Assembly (NCBI RefSeq): GCF_001940225.2
Contig: NZ_CP135164.1
Span: 806,001 to 870,000, forward strand
From: Roseburia sp. 499
GTDB lineage: Bacteria > Bacillota > Clostridia > Lachnospirales > Lachnospiraceae
Direction: 5' to 3'
DNA: 64,000 nucleotides
Under the pieces are notes generated by a model. It made no database searches. It was given only the letters and a program-made list of their open reading frames with translations, and had not been told where the DNA came from. A program made the translations under genes and the position numbers. Below, piece after piece: positions 27,604 through 36,402 of the stretch. Each line of letters begins with the position of its first letter. The first letter of the stretch is position 1.

Positions 27604-30216
27604 ATGAGACCAGAAGAAAAAATAATAATGGACGGAGAAGAATTACAGGAATTACAAGAAAAGTTCTGTAAAATGCACCATATATATAGTGTTTATTTAA
27701 AAGGTGATGTATCTCAGGAAGACATGATTCAGATAAAGGGCTGGAAGGGGGTTGGTGAATATATCAACCTGGAAATCTGTAAAGATTTGCTTTGGCAGTT
27801 ACAACAGTCCGGAGTAGAAGATGTTGTGGAAGCAGATCTTCCGGTGGATTATGTAAAGGTATGTGCAATAGCGGTACGGGTCAATCAGAAGGTAGTAGCA
27901 ACTTGGCTGATAGGTGGAATACTCATGGATGAAATACCTTCAGAGGTTGTTTGGGGGGAAGAGGTAAGTGGTACTACCAAAGAAGAATTTGCAGAAACAG
28001 TAGAATTTTTGTGTAGTATGTTACGGAATTATTTTAAACTGGGACTTGGAACGATAGAGGCAAGTGAGGAATCTGAAAAAAGCCGTCAGGCAGAAGAGCA
28101 TATGAAGACAGAGTTGCAGCGCAGTGAGGCCATGGCTTCTGTTGTACAAATGTTGGAATCTGAGCAGGAATTTTCAGAAGTAATTGAACAGATATTTCAG
28201 TATACAGGAGCGTATTTGAAATTGGAAGGGGCTCAATTACTTCAGATTGCGGAAGAAAATGATAGCGCTTCTGTGATATGTGAGTGGATGGAAGAGGGCT
28301 TGCAAAATCAAAGGAAAAAGCATCAGATAAGACCGGTGAAAGAATATCCGTTTATGAACGGAAAACCATATATGCTTTCTAGTAGTACGCCATTGAACCA
28401 AGAATTTCGTGTATTTTTTCAACAGGAAGGACTTAGGGCCGGAATGTTTCTTCCAATAGAGGTAAACGGAAATTTGGCAATGTATTTGTCTTTAATGGTA
28501 TATAACGGGGAAAGAGAGTGGAAAGTAACAGAAATTAAGTTTGCCCATGATGTTCGTAGAATTATTCAAAGTATATGGGCGAAAAGAGTTGCACGGAATT
28601 CACTGGAAAGTTCCTATGATTCTCTAGAAGAGATATTAGATAATATTGAATGTGGCATCTGTGTATCCTCTTTGGAAGAAAGAAAGATGCTATTTACCAA
28701 CCAGAGGTTTTCTACACTTTTCCCAAAGAGTATCTTGGAGAAAAAAATAAATCAGGTACTGGAAAGGGTATTAAGTGAAAAGGAACAGGGAGAAATATAT
28801 ATAACAGAAGAGAAAAAATGGTTCGATGTTCATCGTACAGAGATTGTATGGGTCAATGGAAAAAATGTTGCTCTTCATACGATTTATGATATTACGGAGA
28901 AGAAAAAATATCAGCAAAGAATAGAAAAACAGGTGAATAATGATTTCCTGACAGGGTTATATAACCGAATGCGTTGCGAAGAAGATGTGGCACAGTATAT
29001 CAAACAGACCAAAGAAGATGGTGACGAGGGGGCACTGTTGTATATGGATTTGGATGATTTTAAACATATTAATGATGGATTGGGACACCAGTATGGAGAT
29101 GTACTGCTGAAAGCAATTTCTCACAGCCTTCAGCGAATTGAAGGAATAAAAAGTAGTTGTTACCGTATGGGTGGCGATGAATTTATTATTGTAGTTACCC
29201 ATAACATGTATTGGATGTTGGGAAAGATTATTGATGAGATTTTTGAGATATTTTCCAAACCATGGTTCCTAAAAGGGGCAGATTATTATTGTACAGCGAG
29301 TATGGGAATTGTACGTTTTCCGGCAGATGGAGATAATGTACAGGACTTGATAAAAAAAGCAGATATGGCATTGCTTGAAGCCAAGAAGTCTGGTAAGAAC
29401 CGGTATGCATTTTATGGCGAAGGATTAGAATGTGGATCCTTTAAACGACTGGATTTAGAGAAAAATATGCGTAATGCTACGATGAATGCTTGTGATGAGT
29501 TCGAAGTATATTATCAACCGATTGTAGATGTAACAAAACCGGGAAATCCTTGTACCGGTGCAGAGGCTTTGATTCGGTGGAATTGTGAGAATCTTGGGTT
29601 TATTTCTCCGGGAGAATTTATTCCGCTTGCGGAGTATTTGGGACTTATTAATCCTATCGGAGATTATGTTTTAAAAGAGGCATGTCATAGTTGTAAGTAT
29701 TGGAATGATATGGGACATCCGGAGTATAAGGTAAATGTGAATCTTTCTGTTGTTCAATTATTGCGCAATGATGTAGCAGAACGTATCCAGGAAATATTGG
29801 AGGAAACAAAAATGAATCCAAAGAATTTGACACTGGAAGTGACAGAGAGTCTTGCAATTAATGATATGGCAAGAATGCAACAAGTGTTGCAGAAAATCAA
29901 AGGATTAGGCGTAAGAGTAGCGTTGGATGATTTTGGAACCGGATATAGTTCCTTGAATCATATTCGCGAAATGCCAATAGATGTCATCAAAATTGATAAA
30001 TGCTTTATTGATGATTTAGGGGAGGAACCATTTGATGAGGCATTTGTAAGGATTGTCTGTGAACTTGCTGCTACTATTGGAATGCATGTGTGCGTAGAAG
30101 GGGTAGAGAATGAGCAGCAATATGAGATATTGAAAAAAATGTCAATAAAGATGATACAGGGGTTCTATTTTGGGAAACCTATGACCAAAACAGATTTTGA
30201 GAAAAAATATTTGTAA
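27604..30216 (+). CDS. Bifunctional GGDEF/EAL cyclic-di-GMP signalling protein
   Basis: An 870-residue soluble protein. The N-terminal region includes a PocR-like or unrecognised sensor (residues 1-150), a coiled link, a GAF-like domain (about 175-330) and a PAS-like domain (about 335-435). The diguanylate cyclase domain has intact MGGDEF at 523-527, without a clear RxxD inhibitory site before it. The EAL phosphodiesterase domain has an intact EAL at 654-656 (AEALIRWN), EVTESLAIND, DDFGTGYSSL and the EGVE motif. Both activities look possible. No membrane segment is evident. Confidence 0.9.
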   Translation: MRPEEKIIMDGEELQELQEKFCKMHHIYSVYLKGDVSQEDMIQIKGWKGVGEYINLEICKDLLWQLQQSGVEDVVEADLPVDYVKVCAIAVRVNQKVVATWLIGGILMDEIPSEVVWGEEVSGTTKEEFAETVEFLCSMLRNYFKLGLGTIEASEESEKSRQAEEHMKTELQRSEAMASVVQMLESEQEFSEVIEQIFQYTGAYLKLEGAQLLQIAEENDSASVICEWMEEGLQNQRKKHQIRPVKEYPFMNGKPYMLSSSTPLNQEFRVFFQQEGLRAGMFLPIEVNGNLAMYLSLMVYNGEREWKVTEIKFAHDVRRIIQSIWAKRVARNSLESSYDSLEEILDNIECGICVSSLEERKMLFTNQRFSTLFPKSILEKKINQVLERVLSEKEQGEIYITEEKKWFDVHRTEIVWVNGKNVALHTIYDITEKKKYQQRIEKQVNNDFLTGLYNRMRCEEDVAQYIKQTKEDGDEGALLYMDLDDFKHINDGLGHQYGDVLLKAISHSLQRIEGIKSSCYRMGGDEFIIVVTHNMYWMLGKIIDEIFEIFSKPWFLKGADYYCTASMGIVRFPADGDNVQDLIKKADMALLEAKKSGKNRYAFYGEGLECGSFKRLDLEKNMRNATMNACDEFEVYYQPIVDVTKPGNPCTGAEALIRWNCENLGFISPGEFIPLAEYLGLINPIGDYVLKEACHSCKYWNDMGHPEYKVNVNLSVVQLLRNDVAERIQEILEETKMNPKNLTLEVTESLAINDMARMQQVLQKIKGLGVRVALDDFGTGYSSLNHIREMPIDVIKIDKCFIDDLGEEPFDEAFVRIVCELAATIGMHVCVEGVENEQQYEILKKMSIKMIQGFYFGKPMTKTDFEKKYL

Positions 30217-30232
30217 ATATTAAATTTTTCCA

Positions 30233-30261
30233 TTGACAATTTGGATAACATTTGATATTAT
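30233..30261 (+). promoter_or_regulatory. Sigma-A promoter for tRNA-Leu
   Basis: TTGACA (30233-30238), a 17-bp spacer and TATTAT (30256-30261) sit about 45 bases upstream of the tRNA. Confidence 0.8.
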
Positions 30262-30305
30262 TTTAAAGTCGTCATGACAACAGCATCATTTTCATAATGG
30301 TGTAT

Positions 30306-30389
30306 GCGGAAGTGTCGGAATTGGCAGACGAGCAAGACTAAGGATCTTGTGATAGCAATATCGTGTGGGTTCAAGTCCCATCTTCCGCA
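30306..30389 (+). tRNA. tRNA-Leu (anticodon AAG)
   Basis: The acceptor stem GCGGAAG/CTTCCGC closes a D-arm, an anticodon stem CAAGA/TCTTG with loop CTAAGGA, a long variable arm typical of class II tRNAs and a T-loop TTCAAGT. The anticodon AAG reads CUU/CUC leucine codons after conversion of A34 to inosine. CCA is not encoded. Confidence 0.92.
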
Positions 30390-30397
30390 TTCTTTCA

Positions 30398-30434
30398 TTC
30401 AAAGGGTTCATCCGTTAGGATGGACCCTTTTGAA
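30398..30434 (+). terminator. Terminator after tRNA-Leu
   Basis: TTCAAAGGGTTCATCC pairs with GGATGGACCCTTTTGAA across a GTTA loop. The T-tract is short and within the stem, so strength is moderate. Confidence 0.7.
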
Positions 30435-30501
30435 TTAGAAGCGAAGGGGCATTGAATACAGTGGATTCAAGGTCTCCGCTAAAGTAAGAAGGAAGCAGAC
30501 T

Positions 30502-31203
30502 ATGGAGAAAAAATTACAGGAAAAATATAAAGAAGCGTTGGACTTTTGGAATCAGACATTAAAATCATCAAAAGAAGATTATGCAGATATCCATCCGGAA
30601 ACAGGCTGGCGTGAATTGGAAAGTGAAACAATCTGTGCTATTTTTGATAAAGTGACGAATTGGAGTAATGTGTTGGACTACGGTTGTGGTAGTGGATGGG
30701 CAGATGTCTATTTGATTAAAAATGGAAGTGACCGGGTTACCGCAGTAGATGTTTCGGAAAATGCAGTTGAATCTGCAAAGTTATATGCGGAAGTATTTCA
30801 GGTAGCAGATAAGATTGAGCACAAAGCAGTACAAATTGACTGGTTGGAACAACAGGAAGAGGACACATACGATAATGTCATCTGTATAAATGTGGTAGAT
30901 GTTGTGCCGGATGAGGTTTCAGATAGTATCATTGCAAATCTGAGAAAGGTTTGTAAGAAAGGCGGTCAGGTGATTATCGGTATGAATCCGTATTTTGATG
31001 AAGAAATGCGTTCAAAACGCGAAGATATTACCTGGGAAGGACACTATATGTTTGCAGATGGAGTACTTCGGATGAATAATCATCCCGATGAAGAGTGGAT
31101 AGAACGGATAGAAAAATACTTTACGGTAGAAAAAGTAGAATATTATAGAATGGATCAGGAAAAAGAAGGAGTAAAACGCCGCTTGTTTTTCTTGAGAGCA
31201 TAA
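30502..31203 (+). CDS. Class I SAM-dependent methyltransferase
   Basis: A 233-residue protein with the Rossmann SAM-binding motif VLDYGCGSGWADVYL (near residues 54-68), motif II TAVDVSENAVESAK and a post-I acidic residue, followed by DNVICINVVDVVPDE. These motifs define a small-molecule or protein methyltransferase of the Methyltransf_11/25 type. The substrate is unknown. It stands alone between tRNA-Leu and a LytTR two-component system, and it starts with ATG 30502 after GAAGGAAG. Confidence 0.85.
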   Translation: MEKKLQEKYKEALDFWNQTLKSSKEDYADIHPETGWRELESETICAIFDKVTNWSNVLDYGCGSGWADVYLIKNGSDRVTAVDVSENAVESAKLYAEVFQVADKIEHKAVQIDWLEQQEEDTYDNVICINVVDVVPDEVSDSIIANLRKVCKKGGQVIIGMNPYFDEEMRSKREDITWEGHYMFADGVLRMNNHPDEEWIERIEKYFTVEKVEYYRMDQEKEGVKRRLFFLRA

Positions 31204-31233
31204 GAAAAAATCCCTTGGTGTAAGGAGAAAGTA

Positions 31234-31938
31234 ATGTATCGGATTGTAATCTGTGATGATGAAGAAGAAATATTGGAACATATTGTCAAAAGAGTAAGGA
31301 CGAGTTTTGAACAACTGTCTATTTCGGCACAGTACACTGCGTTAACAGATTCCAGAGAACTTATAAAAATACTGGAAACACAGACGGTGGATATTTTATT
31401 TTTAGATATTGATATGCCTTATTTTACCGGAATGGATATTGCTAAGGTGATTACGGATAGAGGTTTAAAAACGTTGCTGGTGTTTGTGACCAGTTATGAT
31501 GCATTAGTGTATCAAACCTTTGCTTACAGACCTTTTGGATTTATTAGAAAGTCTTATTTTGATAAAGAGGTAGATGAGGTTATCGGGCGTTTAGAAAAAG
31601 AATTATTATCATGGAAAGAAGAACTAATTTTACAAAAGGGGCAGGAAGTGATTAAAATTCCAATGGATGATATTTATTACATGGAAGCCAATGGAAATTA
31701 TATTAATATATATACGGAAAATGGAAATGAAAAATATCGAGAGACCATGACAAAGATTGAAGAGAAACTTAAGGGCAAAAAGTTTGTCAGATGTCATAAA
31801 GGATATCTTGTGAATACCAAATATATCAGTAGAATGAACAGTAATGAGATAGTGTTGACGGATGGTAGGATAATACCCATCGGAAGAAGCTATGAAAGAG
31901 AAGTGAAACAGATAATACTTGAACAGATGAGAAGATAA
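31234..31938 (+). CDS. LytTR-family response regulator
   Basis: A 234-residue regulator. The receiver domain (1-125) has the acidic pocket CDDEEE and phosphoacceptor D58 in ILFLDIDMPYFTG. The LytTR DNA-binding domain (about 140-234) has IKIPMDDIYYMEANGNYINIYT and RCHKGYLVN. It should be phosphorylated by the histidine kinase encoded 17 bases downstream. The four-gene ABC exporter after that is the likely target. The SD site is TAAGGAGA. Confidence 0.92.
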   Translation: MYRIVICDDEEEILEHIVKRVRTSFEQLSISAQYTALTDSRELIKILETQTVDILFLDIDMPYFTGMDIAKVITDRGLKTLLVFVTSYDALVYQTFAYRPFGFIRKSYFDKEVDEVIGRLEKELLSWKEELILQKGQEVIKIPMDDIYYMEANGNYINIYTENGNEKYRETMTKIEEKLKGKKFVRCHKGYLVNTKYISRMNSNEIVLTDGRIIPIGRSYEREVKQIILEQMRR

Positions 31939-31955
31939 ACAAAGAGAGGACTCGT

Positions 31956-32744
31956 ATGGCATTTAGGATAATTTTCATACTAACAGTGCTGTTGTGTGCA
32001 GTGATTTTTTTGTGGATGAAAGAGTGGAAACAGAGAAAAGCGGTGGAAAAAGAAGAAACTGAGAAGGATAAGCAGCTTACTCGATATATAGCAGAAAACA
32101 TTGATATGGAAAAGGCACTTTTAGAAGTGAAGAAAAAATATGCAAAGCAACAGGATATGGCAGAGGAAATTAAAAAGATGCAGATGCAGAGCCGGTTGTT
32201 AAAGCATGATATGAAGAATCATAGTCTGGTAATACTTTCTTATCTTAACGAGGGGAAAGTGGAAGAGGCAAAGGATTATACCAGTAAAATTCTGGATAAT
32301 CTAAATAAAATGTATACCTATATCAATGTAGGTAATTCTCTTATGAATTACATAATTAATCATAAGTTATCGAATGCCAAAGAGCAGGGCGTTGAAATCA
32401 AAGCAGAAATTGAAAATCTGGCTTTTGCATATATGGATAGTGTTGATTTTTCCGCATTATTAAATAATCTTCTGGATAACGCAATAGAAGCGGCGGTTCA
32501 AACAAAAGAAAAGAAGATGGAGGTCATCATATCTAATCAAAAAGGATTGGATTCCATAGTAGTGAAAAATAGTATAGATACTTCCGTGCTAAGAAATAAT
32601 CCGGAATTTAAGTCCACAAAGGAAGGGGAAGGACATGGATTCGGAATGGTACAAATAAGAAAAATTACAGAGAAATATGCTGGAATGATAGATATTTATG
32701 AAGAAAAAGATTATTTTGTAATAAATGTCGTTTATCCCTGTTAG
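31956..32744 (+). CDS. AgrC/GHKL-type sensor histidine kinase with single membrane segment
   Basis: A 262-residue kinase. One N-terminal membrane segment (residues 3-20) is followed by a charged coiled-coil (25-80), the H-box LLKHDMKNH with phosphoacceptor H84, and a GHKL ATPase domain with N-box LLNNLLDNAIEAA and G-box EGHGFGMVQIRKI. Typical AgrC or ComD kinases have five to seven membrane segments, so the sensory part is missing. It may respond through the adjacent ABC transporter or be cytoplasmically gated. It pairs with the upstream LytTR regulator. Confidence 0.88.
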   Translation: MAFRIIFILTVLLCAVIFLWMKEWKQRKAVEKEETEKDKQLTRYIAENIDMEKALLEVKKKYAKQQDMAEEIKKMQMQSRLLKHDMKNHSLVILSYLNEGKVEEAKDYTSKILDNLNKMYTYINVGNSLMNYIINHKLSNAKEQGVEIKAEIENLAFAYMDSVDFSALLNNLLDNAIEAAVQTKEKKMEVIISNQKGLDSIVVKNSIDTSVLRNNPEFKSTKEGEGHGFGMVQIRKITEKYAGMIDIYEEKDYFVINVVYPC

Positions 32745-32753
32745 AATACGGTT

Positions 32754-32787
32754 TATCCCAAGGTCATTGACCAAGGGATATTTTTTT
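32754..32787 (+). terminator. Terminator/attenuator between two-component system and ABC exporter
   Basis: TATCCC-AA-GGTC-ATT-GACC-AA-GGGATA followed by T7 forms a hairpin with a small internal loop. It lies 10 bases after the kinase stop and about 45 bases before the first ATPase, so it may limit read-through. Confidence 0.7.
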
Positions 32788-32832
32788 GTTAAATATTTTG
32801 TAGAGGACAACAAGAAGGATAGAGGGAAATCT

Positions 32833-33750
32833 ATGATAGTAGTCAAGGATGTGAGAAAACAATTTAAGGATAAACAAGTGTTAAAAGGAATTTCTTTTCA
32901 TATTGCACCATTTGAGTGCGTGGGTATCATAGGAAAAAATGGTGCCGGAAAGACAACACTTTTAAATATGATATCCGGTATTTTGAAGGCAGATAGTGGT
33001 TTTATTCGTATCAATGCCTGCAAGGATATATTGAGCGATGTGCAGGTTCTAAAAAAAATGTCTTATGTGTCAGGAACAAGGACACAGTTATGGAGTGATA
33101 TGAAGCTAATTTATTCTTTCGAAAATTGCAGAAAGATGTATGGCATAAGTAAGCAGGAGTATGAAGAAAGATTGCAAGAATTGGTAGAATTTTTTGATAT
33201 CAGAGATTGTCTTCAAGAGCCGGTTACACATCTCTCGTTGGGGCAAAAAATGCGGGCAGAACTGGTCTATGCATTTTTACCGAAGCCGGAAGTATTGCTT
33301 TTAGACGAGGCTACCATTGGCTTAGATGTTTCCGTAAAGGATAGGATTATGAAATTGTTGGAGGAGATGAAAAAAGAGAAGAAGACAACCATTGTCTATA
33401 CAAGTCATAATCTTATGGAAATAGAGAAACTTTGTGACAGAGTTTTGGTCTTGGATGAGGGAAATATAATCTTTGATGGAAGCGTAGAAGAAATTCGTAA
33501 AGAGTCTGCTCCGGAATATCAAATGGATATAGAACTGGCGGGAACAGTTCCGGATTTGGAAGATTTGCCGATTGAAAAATATACGATAAATCACAACATT
33601 CTTTCGATAAGATTCAATAAGCAGAAAGTGGAAACAGCTGTAATTATGAAGCATATGATTGACAGATGTTCCATAAAAAATGTGAAGATTACGGAGCCGA
33701 ATTTGGAAGACACGATTAAGAACATATACGGGAGGAACAGTGTAAGATGA
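32833..33750 (+). CDS. ABC transporter ATP-binding protein (first of two paralogous ATPases)
   Basis: A 305-residue ATPase of the ABC-2 exporter class. It has Walker A GKNGAGKTT, signature LSLGQKMRAE, Walker B VLLLDEATIGLD and the H-loop in VYTSHNLME. The middle segment GTRTQLWSDMKLIYSFE resembles the TQLxWDLP motif of COG4586 ATPases. It starts at ATG 32833 after AGAGGGA. It is followed by a second, related ATPase with a 4-base overlap, which suggests a heterodimeric nucleotide-binding pair. Confidence 0.9.
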   Translation: MIVVKDVRKQFKDKQVLKGISFHIAPFECVGIIGKNGAGKTTLLNMISGILKADSGFIRINACKDILSDVQVLKKMSYVSGTRTQLWSDMKLIYSFENCRKMYGISKQEYEERLQELVEFFDIRDCLQEPVTHLSLGQKMRAELVYAFLPKPEVLLLDEATIGLDVSVKDRIMKLLEEMKKEKKTTIVYTSHNLMEIEKLCDRVLVLDEGNIIFDGSVEEIRKESAPEYQMDIELAGTVPDLEDLPIEKYTINHNILSIRFNKQKVETAVIMKHMIDRCSIKNVKITEPNLEDTIKNIYGRNSVR

Positions 33751-34679
33751 TTGAAGTGAAAAATGTAAAAAAATATTATAAGGTTGCTGAGCGGGAGAAA
33801 GGAATCGTTGCATCGCTAAAGCATTTGTTTAACAGAAAGTACGAGGTGAAAAAGGCGGTGGATGATATCAGTTTTTCCATAGGCGAAGGAGAAATTGTTG
33901 GATTCATCGGGCCAAACGGAGCAGGTAAATCAACGACTATTAAGATGCTTTCCGGAATTCTTTATCCGGATGCAGGAGAAGTTGTAATTGATGGATTTAT
34001 TCCTTATAAACAGCGGAAAGAGTATGTAAAAAATATCGGAGTTGTATTTGGGCAAAAGACACAGTTGAATTGGGATTTACCACTAATAGAAAGTTTTGAA
34101 CTGCTGAAATACATATACAAAATACCGGAGGAGAAATATCAGAAAAATCTTAAGAAGTTTACAGAACTTCTGGATATGCAGGATTTTATAAATCAGCCGG
34201 TCAGACAGCTATCCCTGGGACAAAGAATGCGTGGAGATATTGTGGCAGCGCTTTTGCATTCTCCGAAAATTGTATTTTTTGATGAACCTACCATAGGGCT
34301 TGATGTGGTAGCAAAAGAAAAAATCAGGGAATTTATCAGATATATGAATGAAACAGAGAAAACCACAATGATATTTACGACCCATGATATGCAGGATATT
34401 GAAAAGGTGTGCAACCGGCTCATTATCATTGATAAAGGTACAAAGATATATGATGGTGGCGTAGAAGAAATTAAAAACAAATATGCCTCTTGTAAAAATA
34501 TAGAGATGCTTCTGGAGGATGGAACAAAAGAAAATTATGTATTTGATGTTAATAAGATTCCAATGAATGAAGTGATGGAGGAGTTGTTTTCTCGTTTTTC
34601 TATAAAGGATATTTCCATTCAAGAACCGGAAATTGATGGGATTATTCGTGATATTTATGAAGGAGGAATACGCGTGTGA
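33747..34679 (+). CDS. ABC transporter ATP-binding protein (second ATPase, COG4586-like)
   Basis: A 310-residue ATPase with Walker A GPNGAGKST, the family segment VFGQKTQLNWDLPLIESFELLKYIYKIP, signature LSLGQRMRGD, Walker B IVFFDEPTIGLD and H-loop FTTHDMQD. These match ATPases that work with PF06182-type (ABC-2 family) permeases, encoded next. It overlaps both neighbours by 4 bases, a tightly coupled operon. The substrate is unknown; peptides or lipid-linked compounds are possible by family. Confidence 0.92.
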   Translation: MIEVKNVKKYYKVAEREKGIVASLKHLFNRKYEVKKAVDDISFSIGEGEIVGFIGPNGAGKSTTIKMLSGILYPDAGEVVIDGFIPYKQRKEYVKNIGVVFGQKTQLNWDLPLIESFELLKYIYKIPEEKYQKNLKKFTELLDMQDFINQPVRQLSLGQRMRGDIVAALLHSPKIVFFDEPTIGLDVVAKEKIREFIRYMNETEKTTMIFTTHDMQDIEKVCNRLIIIDKGTKIYDGGVEEIKNKYASCKNIEMLLEDGTKENYVFDVNKIPMNEVMEELFSRFSIKDISIQEPEIDGIIRDIYEGGIRV

Positions 34680-35467
34680 TGAGAGTGTATATGGAATTCG
34701 CTCTGAAAAAATTTCAGAATCGATTGGCATACAGATTGGAATTTTTTATGGGGATTATCAATACTATCATAACAATTGTAGTATTTTGCAGTATTTATAA
34801 AGCATTATATGCGGGGACAGAAAGTGTAGATGGAATTACATTTCAGATGGTTGCTACTAATTTTGTTATTTCGTTGGGGCTTTCGAATGCATTTTCTTTC
34901 GATGAGATGTTTTTACAGAATAAACTGCATGATGGAAATATTACCAGTGAATTCTTGAAACCGGTGGATTTTAAGTTTCGGATGCTTTGGGAAAATATTG
35001 GAGAAGGAATGTTTAAAGTCTTTTTTCATTTTGTTCCGGCAGTGGTGTTTTGCAGCTTTTTTATAGAGTTGTGTGCACCGAAAGACGGAATCAGTGTTCT
35101 ATTAATGGGAATCAGTGTAATTTTAGGTTATCTTATTTTATGGCAGATTAGTTTTATCGTGCAAACATGGTGCTTTTGGTTGTTTAGTGTGTGGGGAATT
35201 ATAACCATTAAAAATGTTGTGGTAAATATTCTGGCGGGCTCGATGATACCGATATGGTTTATGCCGACGTTTTTGAGAAAAATAGTATCATATACTCCAT
35301 TTGAATCCATTTATTTTACACCAATAAGAATTTATCTGGGAGAATTGGCTGGGAATGAAATTCTGTATGGTATGGCAATGCAGGTGGTTTGGATTGCAAT
35401 ATTGTATCTGATTGGAAATCTTTTTTGGAAAAACGGAGTTCGAAAATTAGTAGTACAGGGTGGTTGA
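34676..35467 (+). CDS. ABC-2 family permease (PF06182-like), subunit 1
   Basis: A 263-residue integral membrane protein with about six membrane segments. The N-terminus RVYMEFALKKFQNRLAYRLEFFMGIINTII is characteristic of ABC2_membrane_6-type permeases. GTG 34676 lies 8 bases after AAGGAGGA; ATG 34679 is an alternative. It should pair with the following permease to form the channel driven by the two ATPases upstream. Confidence 0.85.
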   Translation: MMRVYMEFALKKFQNRLAYRLEFFMGIINTIITIVVFCSIYKALYAGTESVDGITFQMVATNFVISLGLSNAFSFDEMFLQNKLHDGNITSEFLKPVDFKFRMLWENIGEGMFKVFFHFVPAVVFCSFFIELCAPKDGISVLLMGISVILGYLILWQISFIVQTWCFWLFSVWGIITIKNVVVNILAGSMIPIWFMPTFLRKIVSYTPFESIYFTPIRIYLGELAGNEILYGMAMQVVWIAILYLIGNLFWKNGVRKLVVQGG

Positions 35468-35510
35468 GAAAATTGCGTGGTAGAAATGCCGCGCGGAAAT
35501 GAGGAAAAGT

Positions 35511-36314
35511 ATGGGTGAAATTAGGATTGCTTTGCAGTCATTAAGAATGAGTATGTTATCGAATCTACAGTATCGGGCAGATTCGATTGTTGCCACAATA
35601 GCAGTATTTTTGAGAGAGGCGACTAGTATTATTGTAATTTATCTTACGTTAATGAAATTTGACCATATCAATGGATGGAATGTGAATGAAATGCTATTTT
35701 TATTCAGTCTTTTATTTATTACATATAGTATTATTGTGATTCTTTTTGCAGATTTGCGGGACTTTTCCAGCATGGTAAGAGAAGGAAGATTTGACCGTCT
35801 TCTGGTTCGACCAAGAGGAATTTTGTGTCAGTTGATTGCAAATCATTCGGATGTGATTGCGGCTATTGGGCATGGAATGTTAGGAATCATCCTTTTTCTG
35901 GTATCAGCAGGCCGTGTAGGTGTAGTCTGGAATGTTTCCACCATTGTCTATTATATCAGTACCATCATAGGGGGAGTTTTGATTCAGGGCGGAATGTTCA
36001 TTATATTCAGTGCTTTAAGCTTTTATTTTGTGGAGACCAATAGTATTCGGGAAGTTTTTTATTGGAATATGCGCAAATTTGCCGGATATCCAATCAGTAT
36101 TTATAACAAGTTGATTCAGGGAATCATGATTTATGTGATACCGTTTGCCTTTGTTAATTATTTTCCGGCACAGTATCTGTTAAGAAAACCGGATATGGAG
36201 CAATATCCTGCAATTTATATGTATATAGCACCCTTACTTGGGGTTGTGGTATATTTGATTGCCTATATATTTTGGAGAATCAGTATTCGGTTTTACAAGA
36301 GTACAGGAAATTAG
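35511..36314 (+). CDS. ABC-2 family permease (PF06182-like), subunit 2
   Basis: A 267-residue permease with about six membrane segments, containing RDFSSMVREGRFDRLLVRPRG, the cytoplasmic loop motif common to PF06182 permeases (xxGxxDxxLxRP). ATG 35511 is preferred because GAGGA lies 5 bases upstream; ATG 35499 is in frame but has a poor site. It ends the exporter operon: two ATPases and two permeases, a fully heteromeric set. Confidence 0.85.
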   Translation: MGEIRIALQSLRMSMLSNLQYRADSIVATIAVFLREATSIIVIYLTLMKFDHINGWNVNEMLFLFSLLFITYSIIVILFADLRDFSSMVREGRFDRLLVRPRGILCQLIANHSDVIAAIGHGMLGIILFLVSAGRVGVVWNVSTIVYYISTIIGGVLIQGGMFIIFSALSFYFVETNSIREVFYWNMRKFAGYPISIYNKLIQGIMIYVIPFAFVNYFPAQYLLRKPDMEQYPAIYMYIAPLLGVVVYLIAYIFWRISIRFYKSTGN

Positions 36315-36341
36315 GATATAAGTCTGTTGACAAATTTCCTC

Positions 36342-36369
36342 TGGACAAATTCTTTTTTTGTGCTATAAT
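36342..36369 (+). promoter_or_regulatory. Sigma-A promoter for the acyltransferase gene
   Basis: TGGACA (36342-36347), a 16-bp spacer and a consensus TATAAT (36364-36369). A second TTGACA lies 14 bp upstream of the -35 and forms a near-direct repeat (TTGACAAATT / TGGACAAATT). Confidence 0.8.
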
Positions 36370-36402
36370 CACCCTCGGACTTTATGTGAGAGGTGAAAAA
36401 AA

